From Streptomyces misionensis (lineage in GTDB: Bacteria > Actinomycetota > Actinomycetes > Streptomycetales > Streptomycetaceae): a DNA stretch of 64,000 nucleotides. This document shows, one piece after another, positions 27,629 through 36,559 of the stretch (the stretch's first letter is position 1; every line of letters begins with the position of its first letter). A program made the position numbers and the translations under genes. Below the pieces are notes generated by a model. That model was not told where the DNA came from. It did not search any database and was given only the letters and a program-made list of their open reading frames with translations. The stretch is from NCBI RefSeq assembly GCF_007896895.1, contig NZ_VOGW01000055.1, positions 37,601 to 101,600 on the forward strand, written 5' to 3'.

Positions 27629-28999
27629 ATGAGTGCCAGCCAGACCCCTCGCACGGTCCGCGTCGAGAACGTCCTCGCGCGCTACTACGACCAGGCGCGT
27701 GAGGCCGCCCGCCTGCTGTCCGCGCAGGCCGCCCCGGGGCACCCAGGCTTTGAGCCGGACTTCGAACTCCCGCCGATGAGCGAGGACCTGCGCCGCTACC
27801 TGGCCGTATCCGACGTGTCGGTCCATGCACTCGACGACTACCAGGGGCACTCGCTGACCCTGCTGAACATGATGGGCAACCCGGGCACGCGGACCACCAA
27901 GACGTTCGCATCGCTGCTGATGGTGGCCCGGGCCGTCCATCACATCCGCCGCACAGGCGAGCGCATAGCGATCGTCACCCCGTCCTCCGCCAACAAGGCG
28001 ACGGCCCTGCGCGACGCTGTCCAGCGGGCCGTGGACTGCGGCCTCGTCACCGGCGACGAGCTCCGCATCGCCGTCGTCGTCCCCGGCGCGGCGCGCCGCA
28101 AGCTGTGGTCCTCGCCTCTCAGCCAGGACACCGAACGGCGCGCGCAGAACCCGGTCATCACCTACGACGGGCCGCAGCGAGCCTCCGTGAAGGACCTGGC
28201 GGTGTCCTTCGTCGACAAGTTCGGCGCGGAGGCCGAGAACCGTACCGGCTACCGGATCTGGTACAGCCTCGCCCTCGGCAACTACAAGATGGCCGACGCC
28301 CTGCGCGCCCTCGTCGAGCAGGACACCCTGGGTCGCGCCCCGGAGCGGGGCCGCCTGCACGCGCACGCCGTCTCCAGCGCCTACGGACTGCTCGGCCACG
28401 CATTCGGCCACCGCCACCTGCTCGGGTCCGAAGGAGGAGTACCGCGCTACCTGCTCGTCCAGCACCTCGATACCCCGGACATGGTCCTGCACCTGCGAGG
28501 CGGCGACTTCTCGCGCACCCGCGTACCCGGGTTCGCCTACGACCCCGCGACGGGCCTGCACCGGCAGGACGCCGACCCGCACTTCCCGGCCCTGACGGCC
28601 GACCCCGGGGAGACGCTGGAGACCACCTTCTACACCCAGACCCCGGTCACCGCCGAGGAGATGTCGGCGCTGATCCACCAGCAGGGCGGCGACGGCATCG
28701 TCGTCTCACTCCACGAGTGCTTCAGCCGCTACCCGCAGATCAGGGCTCTGCTAGCGGCCGCCGACGTCACCCTGCCGGCCGACCCGCGGCTGCTGCGCGA
28801 GTGGTCCCTCGTCATGGCGTTCACCGGCGTGCTCAACGCGGTGGACCGCGGACTGATCGAGGCCGGGGACGACATCGTGGTCCACGGCAGCGGCAGCTAC
28901 CACACCGCGGACTTCACAGAACTGGAGGAGGCCGCAGTCAGTCCCGTCACCGACGTAGACGAACTCGGCGACGTGATCGTCAAGTCACTGAACGCCTGA
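27629..28999 (+). CDS. DUF6002-like protein, possible divergent fold-type II PLP enzyme
   Basis: A 456-residue protein similar in my recollection to DUF6002 proteins of actinomycete clusters. Several stretches echo threonine-synthase-like fold-type II PLP enzymes: NPGTRTTKTFASL where those enzymes carry their Lys, IVTPSSANKATAL resembling the SSGN phosphate loop, and VVHGSGSY near the C-terminus where a Ser/Gly loop contacts the pyridine nitrogen. That reading is an inference from motif order, not a confirmed homology. If right, it may act on an amino-acid substrate or a carrier-bound intermediate. ATG 27629 has GGAAG eight bases upstream. It lies between the exporter and the second monooxygenase on the same strand. 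Confidence 0.6.
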   Translation: MSASQTPRTVRVENVLARYYDQAREAARLLSAQAAPGHPGFEPDFELPPMSEDLRRYLAVSDVSVHALDDYQGHSLTLLNMMGNPGTRTTKTFASLLMVARAVHHIRRTGERIAIVTPSSANKATALRDAVQRAVDCGLVTGDELRIAVVVPGAARRKLWSSPLSQDTERRAQNPVITYDGPQRASVKDLAVSFVDKFGAEAENRTGYRIWYSLALGNYKMADALRALVEQDTLGRAPERGRLHAHAVSSAYGLLGHAFGHRHLLGSEGGVPRYLLVQHLDTPDMVLHLRGGDFSRTRVPGFAYDPATGLHRQDADPHFPALTADPGETLETTFYTQTPVTAEEMSALIHQQGGDGIVVSLHECFSRYPQIRALLAAADVTLPADPRLLREWSLVMAFTGVLNAVDRGLIEAGDDIVVHGSGSYHTADFTELEEAAVSPVTDVDELGDVIVKSLNA

Positions 29000-29100
29000 C
29001 GCTTCGGCGGCGATATCACCCGGCCGGAAGCCGCGACCCGGCGGCCTCCGGCCCGAACCCCTGGCGACCTGAAAGAACAGATGGCGAAAGAGATGAAGAC

Positions 29101-30009
29101 ATGCGTGTCGGCGTCGTAGTGCTGCCCGAACACAGGTGGAGCGAGGCCCGCCGGATCTGGCGCGAGGTCGAGGAGATGGGCTTCGACCACGCGTGGACGT
29201 ACGACCACCTGTCCTGGCGGACCCTGCGGGACGGCCCCTGGTTCGGCGCGATCCCCACCCTCACCGCGGCCGCCGCGGTCACCGGCCGGATCACCCTCGG
29301 GACCCTGGTCACCTCGCCCACCTTCCGGCACCCCGTGACCTGGGCCAAGGACGTCATGACCCTGGACGACGTGTCCGGGGGCCGTTTCGTGGCCGGGATC
29401 GGGGCCGGCGCGGGCGGGCAAGACACCACGGCACTCGGCGGTCCCCAACTGACGCTGGGCCAGAAGCAGGACCGGTTCCGCGAATTCGTGGAGACAGCCG
29501 ACCGGCTGCTGCGGCAGAGCGCGACGAACCACCGAGGTGCCTACTACACCGCCGTGGACGTGCGCATGGAGCCGGGCTGCGTCCAACGCCCACGCCTCCC
29601 CTTCGCCCTCGCGGCGACCGGTCCGCGCGGACTGGCCCTTGCCGCCGAGCATGCCCAGATGTGGATCACCAACGGAGACCCGCGCAGATTCGGAGAAGTA
29701 CCCGAGGCCGAGGGGCTCGACCTGGTGAGCCGTCAGCAGGAGCGGCTCGACGAGGCATGCGCCGGAATCGGCCGTGATCCCGCGGAACTCTCCCGGCTGA
29801 TCAACGGCAGCGTCGTGGGCGACGAACCGCTCGCCTCGGTCGACGGGTTCGTCGACTTCGCGGGCCGCTGCGCGCAACGGGGCTTCACCGACCTCGTCGT
29901 CCACTACCCCCGTCGCTCGGCGCCGTTCGCCGGCGACGCGAAGACCTTCGAGCGCATCGCCGCCGACGCCCTCCCCGTGGTGCGCAGCTTCGAGAAAGGT
30001 GCCAGGTGA
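29101..30009 (+). CDS. LLM-class monooxygenase (F420/FMN type)
   Basis: A 302-residue luciferase-like protein, MRVGVVVLPEHRW at the start, with TYDHLSWR, the core LDDVSGGRFVAGIGAGAGG, and ALAATGPRGLALAAEHAQMW. This is the second LLM oxidoreductase of the cluster and belongs to a different subfamily from the first, closer to F420-dependent members. The substrate cannot be deduced. The start at 29101 follows a purine-rich stretch, 101 bp after the preceding gene. The stop overlaps the GTG of the next NRPS gene. Confidence 0.85.
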   Translation: MRVGVVVLPEHRWSEARRIWREVEEMGFDHAWTYDHLSWRTLRDGPWFGAIPTLTAAAAVTGRITLGTLVTSPTFRHPVTWAKDVMTLDDVSGGRFVAGIGAGAGGQDTTALGGPQLTLGQKQDRFREFVETADRLLRQSATNHRGAYYTAVDVRMEPGCVQRPRLPFALAATGPRGLALAAEHAQMWITNGDPRRFGEVPEAEGLDLVSRQQERLDEACAGIGRDPAELSRLINGSVVGDEPLASVDGFVDFAGRCAQRGFTDLVVHYPRRSAPFAGDAKTFERIAADALPVVRSFEKGAR

Positions 30010-32999
30010 CACAGCAGACACTCGCCCCGGACGCGATCGCCGCGCGCCTGGCCGAGGACCCCGACGCCCCCGCCCTCATCTACCGGGACCGCACCGTCTC
30101 GCGGGGCGAGCTCGATGCCGGCGCGACAGCCGTCGCCTCGGGCCTGCTCGGCAGGGGACTGCGGCCCGGGCAGCGGGTCGGCGTCCTGGTCTCCCGCTCC
30201 CCGGAACTGGTCATGGCCCTGCTCGGGATCCTGCGGGCCGGTCTCGTTTATGTCCCGGTCGACGGCACCGGCCCGACCGAGCGCGCCGCGCAGACCCTGC
30301 TCCGGGCGGAGTGCGCTGCGCTGCTCACCAACGCCCCGTACGCGGACCGCCGCCTCGGACTCGACGGCATGCACCTGGACATCGACGAGTTACTCCGCTC
30401 GGATCAACACACCACGCTGACCGCCGTCACCGGCACCGACAGTGCCTACGTCATCTTCACCTCGGGATCGACGGGCGTGCCCAAGGGCGTCGAGGTGACC
30501 CACGCCAACCTGGCCAACCTGTTCTTCGCCCTCGACGCCGAGATCCCGCTGCCGAAGCCGTGCGTGTGGCTCGCGATCACGGCGGTCACCTTCGACATCG
30601 CCGTCCTCGAACTGCTATGGACGGCGAGCCGCGGCATCCCGGTGGTCCTGGCCGAGACGGCGGAGACCAGGGAAACAGCCCTCCCGAACGGCGGCGCTCC
30701 CGCTCTACCGCATGAGTTGATCCTCCGGCACGGTGTCACCGCGATGCAGGGAACACCGACGTTCTTCCGCATGCTGCTGCACGACCCGGCGGCACGGGCG
30801 GCGATGGCGCGGCTCGACCTGATCCTGGTCGGCGGCGAAGCTCTGGACCCCACCCTTGCCAAAGGACTGAAGGCCCTCGGCGGCAACACCGTCATGAACA
30901 TGTACGGCCCCACCGAGACCACGGTGTGGTCTACCTGCTGGACCGTGCCGGACGATCCCACCGAGATCCACGTCGGCCACCCGGTCGCGCACACCCGGGT
31001 GTACGTCGTCGACGAGCGGCTCGTCCCGGTGCCGGACGGCGAGCCGGGCGAACTGCTGATCGGAGGGCGCGGGGTGGCGAGGGGCTATGTGAAGGACCCC
31101 GACCTCACCGTCCTCCGCTTCATCAGCCACCCGGACCTCGAGCCCTGCGGATCGCTCTACCGCACCGGAGACCTCGCCCGGCGCACCCCGTCCGGGGACC
31201 TCGTCGTGTCGGGCCGTATCGACAACCAGGTGAAAGTCAACGGCCACCGCATCGAACTGGAGGAGGTCGAGGCCGCGCTGAACTCGCTGCCCTGGGTGAC
31301 CGCCGCAGCCGCCTCCGTCCAGCAGGACGGGGAGGAATCGTTCCTCGCCGCGTACTACGTCGCCCGTGCCGGTGAGCCGGCCGACGAGCGGACGCTGCGC
31401 ACCGCCCTCGCCGAACTGCTACCCACAGCCATGATCCCCGCCGTCCTCGCGTCCATCACCGCGCTGCCCGTCAACACCAGCGGCAAAATCGACCGCAAGG
31501 CCCTGCCCCCCGTGCGGCCTGCCACCGGCCCCGAGGCCGATCCACTCACCGCACTGGGCGCTTGCGTCCGGGAAGCCACGTCTCTGCTGGGTCGGCAGGT
31601 CCACGCCGACGACGACTTCTTCACCCACGGCGGCAACTCTCTGCTCGGCATGCGCCTGGTCAGCCGACTGCGCCGACTGCACGGCCTCTCCATCGGCGTG
31701 GCGGCCCTGCACCGTGGCCGTACCCCGCGCGCCATGGCCGACGCGGCGGTGCCCGTCCCCGCCGAGACCGCCGCCGGACCCGTCCACCGAGCACCGGTCA
31801 CGGACGGCCGCTTCGACATCTGGGTCCGCGAGCAGATGCTCCCCGGCGACCCCGCACAACTCCTGGTCACCTCCTACGCAGTGGAACCCGCCGTACCGGA
31901 GGAGCTGGTGCGTACGGCGTTCGGCATGCTCTTGGCCCGCCACCCCGCCCTGCGGACGACCTACCGGTACGAGGAAGACGTGCTGTGGGCGCATCTGCTC
32001 CCCGGCGAGTGCGCCAAGGTCGAGGAGTGGGCGGTGAGCACCCCCGAGGGCGAGGTCGCCCCCGCCTGGATCGGCCCCTTCGACCTGGAGTCCGAGCCAC
32101 CCGCCCGGTGCTTCGTCACCCGCTCCGACACCGGCACCGTCGTCACCTTCGTCGTGCACCACATCGCCTGCGACGGCTGGTCCGAGGAGGTGATCGCCCG
32201 CGACTTCGCCACCGCGTTGGCAGGCGGCCTGAAGCAGCCGGAGCGCGACCGCGTGTACGTCGAGCCTCGTCGGAGCGAGGCCGAACTGACGGCTGCCCGG
32301 AGCTACTGGGCGGACCTCCTCAAGGGATCACGCTCCCTCGACCTCGAACCCGGCGACCCCGAAAGTCCGCAGACCGGCGACTTCCTGCGCTGGACGCTGT
32401 CCGCGAACCATACGCGATGGCTCGGCGCGGCGGCCGGGGGAGACCTGCACGCCGGTTTCCTGACCTGGCTCGCGACGGCACTGCGCACGGTGACCGGGAC
32501 ACCCGACTTCTGCATCGGCTCCTACTACGCGGGTCGGGAGGACGCGGACGAGGACGCCGTCGGCTATTTCGTGCGCCCGGTCCCGGTGCGGTTCTCGGGC
32601 GACCCGGACGTGCGCGGCCAGTGGCTGAGGTCCGTGTCTCAGGTCCCGCTCTCCATGCAGGACCTGATGGGCCTCGCGCCGACGACAGGGCGACGGCCGG
32701 GCACACCTCCCGTCTTCCAGGCCGCCATGACGTACCAGAACGTTGCCCCCGCCGGCATCCAGGCCGCCGACCGGGCCATCCGCCGCATTGAGGTCCGCCC
32801 GCTCGCGTCACCCTTCCAACTGCACTTGGAGGTACGCCCGTTGGCTAACGGCAGCACGTTGGTCGAGTTGCAGTGGGACCCACGCGCCGTGGCCACGGCC
32901 TGCGTCCATCGCTTGCGTGATGTGCTGGTGACCGATGCGGAACGCATGGCGAGTACGAAAGCCAAGTTGTCTACCGCAAAGCGCGAGCCCCGAACATGA
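30006..32999 (+). CDS. Stand-alone NRPS A-PCP-C, predicted Gly
   Basis: A 997-residue NRPS with unusual order. The adenylation domain comes first (about 1-495: IFTSGSTGVPKG, NMYGPTETT, TSGKIDRKAL), then the carrier domain (GGNSLL, Ser about 544), then a condensation domain with intact HHIACDG near 717. The pocket code reads DILQLGMVW, identical by eye to the glycine-type module at 12765, and the two A domains look closely related. With no upstream C domain it can only load its own residue and pass it on through its C domain, so it may start the chain or hand glycine to another protein. The GTG start is coupled to the monooxygenase stop. It is the last gene of the cluster on this strand. Confidence 0.92.
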   Translation: MTQQTLAPDAIAARLAEDPDAPALIYRDRTVSRGELDAGATAVASGLLGRGLRPGQRVGVLVSRSPELVMALLGILRAGLVYVPVDGTGPTERAAQTLLRAECAALLTNAPYADRRLGLDGMHLDIDELLRSDQHTTLTAVTGTDSAYVIFTSGSTGVPKGVEVTHANLANLFFALDAEIPLPKPCVWLAITAVTFDIAVLELLWTASRGIPVVLAETAETRETALPNGGAPALPHELILRHGVTAMQGTPTFFRMLLHDPAARAAMARLDLILVGGEALDPTLAKGLKALGGNTVMNMYGPTETTVWSTCWTVPDDPTEIHVGHPVAHTRVYVVDERLVPVPDGEPGELLIGGRGVARGYVKDPDLTVLRFISHPDLEPCGSLYRTGDLARRTPSGDLVVSGRIDNQVKVNGHRIELEEVEAALNSLPWVTAAAASVQQDGEESFLAAYYVARAGEPADERTLRTALAELLPTAMIPAVLASITALPVNTSGKIDRKALPPVRPATGPEADPLTALGACVREATSLLGRQVHADDDFFTHGGNSLLGMRLVSRLRRLHGLSIGVAALHRGRTPRAMADAAVPVPAETAAGPVHRAPVTDGRFDIWVREQMLPGDPAQLLVTSYAVEPAVPEELVRTAFGMLLARHPALRTTYRYEEDVLWAHLLPGECAKVEEWAVSTPEGEVAPAWIGPFDLESEPPARCFVTRSDTGTVVTFVVHHIACDGWSEEVIARDFATALAGGLKQPERDRVYVEPRRSEAELTAARSYWADLLKGSRSLDLEPGDPESPQTGDFLRWTLSANHTRWLGAAAGGDLHAGFLTWLATALRTVTGTPDFCIGSYYAGREDADEDAVGYFVRPVPVRFSGDPDVRGQWLRSVSQVPLSMQDLMGLAPTTGRRPGTPPVFQAAMTYQNVAPAGIQAADRAIRRIEVRPLASPFQLHLEVRPLANGSTLVELQWDPRAVATACVHRLRDVLVTDAERMASTKAKLSTAKREPRT

Positions 33000-33059
33000 A
33001 GCCCGAGAGCCACTTGTGCACCAGCGGCGCCTTGTGGACTTTTTCCGGGCGCTCGCCGA

Positions 33060-33374
33060 TCACGCCAAGCGCGATGCGTACCAGTAGCCGGCGGCCTCGG
33101 CCGCCGCGGCGAGATCGAGCACGGCGCGCGCTGGCCGGGGCCCGCCGTACGCGGCCCGATCCTGGGCGTGCACCTGGTCGAGGTCGGCGCGGTAGACGAG
33201 CGGGCGGGAAGCGGCGGGCAGCAGCCCGGCGGCGTGGGCGAGCAGGCCGGCCAGCGCGACCCCGAGTTTCGTGATGCCCGAGTACGACCGCACCCTCAAG
33301 CCCGCCCGGAAAGATGCCCAAGCCACCACCGATAACGCGGGCTTGCCCAGGCGGCCCTGGGCAGGCCCTCGCAC
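33060..33374 (-). pseudogene. C-terminal protein fragment, family unknown
   Basis: The only coherent reading in the 515 bp after the NRPS cluster is on the minus strand: ITKLGVALAGLLAHAAGLL, then LVYRADLDQVHAQDRAAYGG, ending YWYASRLA and a stop. The last 80 residues look like real protein sequence, but the upstream part does not, and no start with a ribosome-binding site is seen. I interpret it as the tail of a deleted gene. The rest of 33000-33466 shows nothing I can name. Confidence 0.3.
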
Positions 33375-33466
33375 TGTTGGGAGGCTTGCCCGGGTCAGCG
33401 GCCCGCTCGGCCCTTGCGGCGGGACGGCGCCGGTCGGGATCCGGGGTCATCGGTTTCACCGCGGTT

Positions 33467-33497
33467 GCCCCCGTGGAGGTGTGAAGCCCACGGGGGC
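33467..33497 (-). terminator. Hairpin downstream of truncated MFS gene
   Basis: A perfect 9-bp inverted repeat, GCCCCCGTG / CACGGGGGC with a 13-nt loop, lies 18 bp beyond the stop of the minus-strand MFS remnant. This is the position of its original transcription terminator. Confidence 0.5.
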
Positions 33498-33514
33498 GGA
33501 CCGGTCGTTTGAGC

Positions 33515-34102
33515 TCAGTGAGCGTTCTGTGGCTGCTCGGAGGCCTGTGGGGCCACCAGGTTCTTCACGGGCTCAGCGTCGATGATCCAGATGTTTCGTT
33601 TCCGGTCGGCCAGGGATGCCGAGAGGGCGAGTAGGAGTGCTGACGTTGCGACGATGAGGACGACCAGGAGGGCGCCTTCGACGCCATGACTCTGTGCAAG
33701 GTTGCCGGAGACGGCTTGTCCTGCGGCGGTTCCGAGGGGGCCGCCGGCGCAGAGGATGGTCATGGCGACCGCTGCCCGTTCCGTGGGGGCGAGCCGTTCG
33801 GTCAGTGCGTACAGGCTGATCATGTAGGGCGCGACGGTGAAGCTCGCGACTGCGACCGCGGCGGGGACGGACACCAGTTGGGCACCGAGGAAGAGGACCA
33901 GCATGCCGGCGAAGAGGGTGGCGGCGAAGGAGACGTAGCGGGCGCGCAAGGTGAACCGTGACGGGAGCCATGCGCAGGCGGCGCCGGCCAGGGCACTGCC
34001 GATCCCGAACTCGGCGTACACGAGTCCGGAGGCACCAGGCTTGTCGATCGAATTGGCGTACACGGTGACGGCCGTCTGGACCGCGCCGAAGATCGCTCCC
34101 AT
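33515..34102 (-). pseudogene. MFS transporter, C-terminal half only
   Basis: 195 codons covering about the last six membrane helices of a major facilitator: VYAEFGIGSALAGAACAWLP, the loop SRFTLRARY, ALTERLAPTERAAVAMT, and LLVVLIVATSALLLALSAS. Full-length relatives have about 400 residues, so the first six helices are missing. The homology stops at the edge of the degenerate CRISPR-like array, which begins immediately upstream. The ATG at 34102 is internal to the original protein. A half-transporter is unlikely to work, so this is best seen as a deletion remnant. Confidence 0.7.
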
Positions 34103-34104
34103 CG

Positions 34105-34374
34105 CGCGGTGTGAGCTGGTGCGCGGGGACCATCACGTGATTCGAGCTGGCCAGGACCTCGCTCAGGAACCACCCCGCGTATGCAGGGACCAAACGCCCT
34201 GCGTGCCTCGGGACTTCGCGATGCTGAGACCACCTACGCGTGCGCGGGGACCACACACCGCGGCCAACCCCCAGCCGGCGACGGGGGACTACCCCGGCGT
34301 ACGCGGGGACTACGGCTGCGCGGGCGGCCTGGCCGATGGGCGGCGGGGGCGCCCCCGCGTGCGTGGGAACCACG
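34105..34374 (-). CRISPR. Degenerate type I-E-like CRISPR array, about five repeats, no cas genes
   Basis: Five copies of a partly palindromic GC-rich motif recur every 59-61 bp, the period of 28-29-nt repeats with about 32-nt spacers. The cores on the plus strand are GGTGCGCGGGGACCA (near 34120), CCCCGCGTATGCAGGGACCA (near 34180), ACGCGTGCGCGGGGACCAC (near 34241), CCCCGGCGTACGCGGGGAC (near 34300) and CCCCCGCGTGCGTGGGAACC (near 34360). Read on the minus strand they resemble the Streptomyces type I-E repeat (GTGGTCCCCGCGTACGCGGGG). Repeats differ from one another by several bases and one has an insertion, so the array is decaying. No cas gene is present in the window. Confidence 0.7.
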
Positions 34375-34679
34375 AAGGCGGCCTGGTCGCACTCGGCAAG
34401 GGCGTCGCGGACCATGCTGCAGGTGCGTCCGGTCGACCGGGGGCTTTCCGCGGCTTGCATTTGAGCGGCGTGAAGGCGCAGAAGGGTGCCTTCCAGTCGT
34501 CGTAAGACGGGTCGGTGACACCGTTCGCATTGTGAGTCCACTCACTCGAACGGGCGTGTGAAGTTTCCCCGCCGCGACGCCCGGCCTACTCGTCATTGTT
34601 TGCTCGCAAACTACAACGCATGGGAGATGGTCTGTGCGTGAGGGGTGATCTTCCTGCGGTCGAATGGGTGTGCGCGAGG

Positions 34680-34941
34680 CCAGGGCGCCCGGAATGGATC
34701 GGTTGTACTCAGGGGTCACGAACAGGAGGGCATCCGCGGAGGCGATGGCATCCTTGAGCGCCTTGCCCTCAGCCGGGTAGTCGCTGTCGTAGTCGTAACT
34801 GTATAGAGGAAGATCCTTGATCGGGATCTCAAAGAATTCCAAATCAGATGGGGCCAGCCGGATCAGAGCTTTCGACAGCGTCCGGTTGATGGAGTGAGTC
34901 GCCAGGCTTCCCACGAAGTAGCCGACCCTGTACGTAGTCAT
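34680..34941 (-). pseudogene. NADPH-dependent FMN reductase, N-terminal remnant
   Basis: The minus strand begins MTTYRVGYFVGSLATHSINR and continues to LLFVTPEYNRSIPGAL, the flavodoxin-like N-terminal half of a ChrR-type FMN/quinone reductase, including the FMN phosphate loop (GSLATHS) and the TPEYN segment. Homology ends after about 87 residues. The family normally continues to about 180. The frame then runs on into unrelated sequence through the CRISPR-like region. The original start is intact and the 3' half is deleted. From 34942 to 35230 I see nothing beyond its probable promoter region. Confidence 0.75.
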
Positions 34942-35230
34942 CGGTTCCTCGATTTAATTCAGTGCGCGTCTTGTGTTCTTCCGTTTTTGCGTGTCACGCG
35001 CTCCGGCGGGCAGGGAGTTCCGCAAGGAACGAAACCACGGCCGGGAGCAGAGCGCGTGCCGGCAGGTCCGTCCAGGTGACTGCGTGCGTCCACCGCCGCC
35101 CACCCGCATTCCTTGACGGAGGTGTGAAGCGCGGTGCGGAGAGCCGAAGCCGCGCCAGCTGCGCAGACTGCCGCCGAGGCGGTCGATTGCCCTGTGCTGC
35201 GGCATCAGAGACGAACCGGCGCCGGAAGGC

Positions 35231-36511
35231 TCATCGGCTCGTTCGGCCCGGTTTCCCGAGGTGGGTGAGTGCGGCTGTGACCAGGGCCTGGACGCCGGTG
35301 TCCAGGGTGGGCTGCAGGACCGGTGCGAAGCGGGGGCTGTGGTTGACCGGGATGTCCTGGGCCACGGTGCCGCGTTGCCGGGCGGCCTGGTAGGCGTCCG
35401 GATCGGCGCAGCCCAGGGCCCAGTAGGCGTACGGGGTGCCGAAGGCGTCCGGGATCCGGCTGAAGTCCTCGCTGGCGCTCTGCAGCTCGACAGTGACCGC
35501 GCGTGCTCCGAACCTCGCGGCGAAAGCGGCGGAGACCTCGCGGGTCACGACGTCGTCGTTGACAGTCGGCGGAAAGCGGGTGCCCTCCTCGATCTGCGGC
35601 GCGCGAGTCGCCCCCGAGGCGTCACACTCGGCATGGACGATGCGCCGCACGGCTGCCAGGACGGCCCGCCGGGTCTCGTCGTCGTACGTGCGCACGTTGA
35701 CCAGTAGTTCGGCCGACTCCGGAATCACGTTGCCGCTCGAGCCTGCCTGGACGGAGCCCACCGTGACCACGACCGGCTGGGTCGCCGCCAGCTCGCGCGA
35801 GACAATGGTCTGGAGCCGGACGACGATCATTGAGGCGATCACCACGGGGTCGATGGCGGCCTGCGGTGCCGAGCCGTGAGCGCCCCGGCCATGGACAGTG
35901 ATCTTCACATTGTCCGCCGCGGAGAGAAAGGACCCGGCGCGCGTGCCGACCTGCCCGGCCGGATAGGGAAGCACATGCTGGGCGAAGGCGACGTCCGGGC
36001 GGGGAACACGGTCGGTCAGCCCGTCGGCGAGCATCCGGTCAGCGCCGTCCCCCGGTTCCTCGGCAGGCTGGAACAAGGCCACCAGTGTGCCCTGCCACGC
36101 CCCCGGCGCGCCGGACATGAGTCGCGCAGCCCCCAGCAGGCAGGTGACGTGCATGTCGTGACCGCAGGCATGCGCCACGGGCCCCCGGCGGCCGGAAGCG
36201 TCCGTGGCTTCGGCCGTGCTGGCGTAGGTCAGACCGGTCTCCTCAAGGACCGGCAGAGCGTCCATGTCGGCCCGCAGCAAAACGGCCGGACCCTCACCGT
36301 TGGCCAGCACACCGATCACACCGGTGCCGCCGATCCCCTCGTGCACCTGGTAACCCCAGTTTCTCAGGCGTTCCGCCACCCGGGTCGCGGTGCGGTGCTC
36401 CTGGTGTCCCAGCTCGGGGTGGGCGTGCAGATCCTTGTAGACCTCTTCAAGCTCGGAGCGGATGTCATCGAGCCCGGCCAGAACAGCATCTGCGGAGTCT
36501 TTGGGTGTCAT
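35231..36511 (-). CDS. M20-family amidohydrolase/metallopeptidase
   Basis: A 426-residue hydrolase of the hippurate hydrolase/N-acyl amino acid amidohydrolase type. The metal-binding regions are ADMDALPV and HACGHDMHVT, the catalytic Glu pair is in PAEEPGDGA, the dimerisation domain has GRGAHGSAP, and the last ligand His is in PVNHSPRF. It would release an acid from an N-acyl amino acid. Hippurate-like substrates would supply benzoate-type acids to the nearby ring-cleavage genes, but that link is only an inference. ATG 36511 is chosen because AGGAG lies nine bases upstream; an in-frame ATG at 36529 is less likely. Confidence 0.9.
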   Translation of the reverse strand: MTPKDSADAVLAGLDDIRSELEEVYKDLHAHPELGHQEHRTATRVAERLRNWGYQVHEGIGGTGVIGVLANGEGPAVLLRADMDALPVLEETGLTYASTAEATDASGRRGPVAHACGHDMHVTCLLGAARLMSGAPGAWQGTLVALFQPAEEPGDGADRMLADGLTDRVPRPDVAFAQHVLPYPAGQVGTRAGSFLSAADNVKITVHGRGAHGSAPQAAIDPVVIASMIVVRLQTIVSRELAATQPVVVTVGSVQAGSSGNVIPESAELLVNVRTYDDETRRAVLAAVRRIVHAECDASGATRAPQIEEGTRFPPTVNDDVVTREVSAAFAARFGARAVTVELQSASEDFSRIPDAFGTPYAYWALGCADPDAYQAARQRGTVAQDIPVNHSPRFAPVLQPTLDTGVQALVTAALTHLGKPGRTSR

Positions 36512-36559
36512 GGCTGTGTACTCCTGCATCTCGGTGGGTGAGCGCAGCGCCCGTTCCTG

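Noticed and set aside
33087..33106. Short GC palindrome (GGCGGCC/GGCCGCC) as the terminator of the NRPS operon
   Set aside because: It lies within the coding-like minus-strand fragment, has almost no loop, and such GC runs are common by chance in this DNA.
34234..34680. C-terminal part of the FMN-reductase frame as a longer protein
   Set aside because: The sequence after residue 87 is Arg/Pro-rich read-through of the CRISPR-like repeats with no flavodoxin homology.
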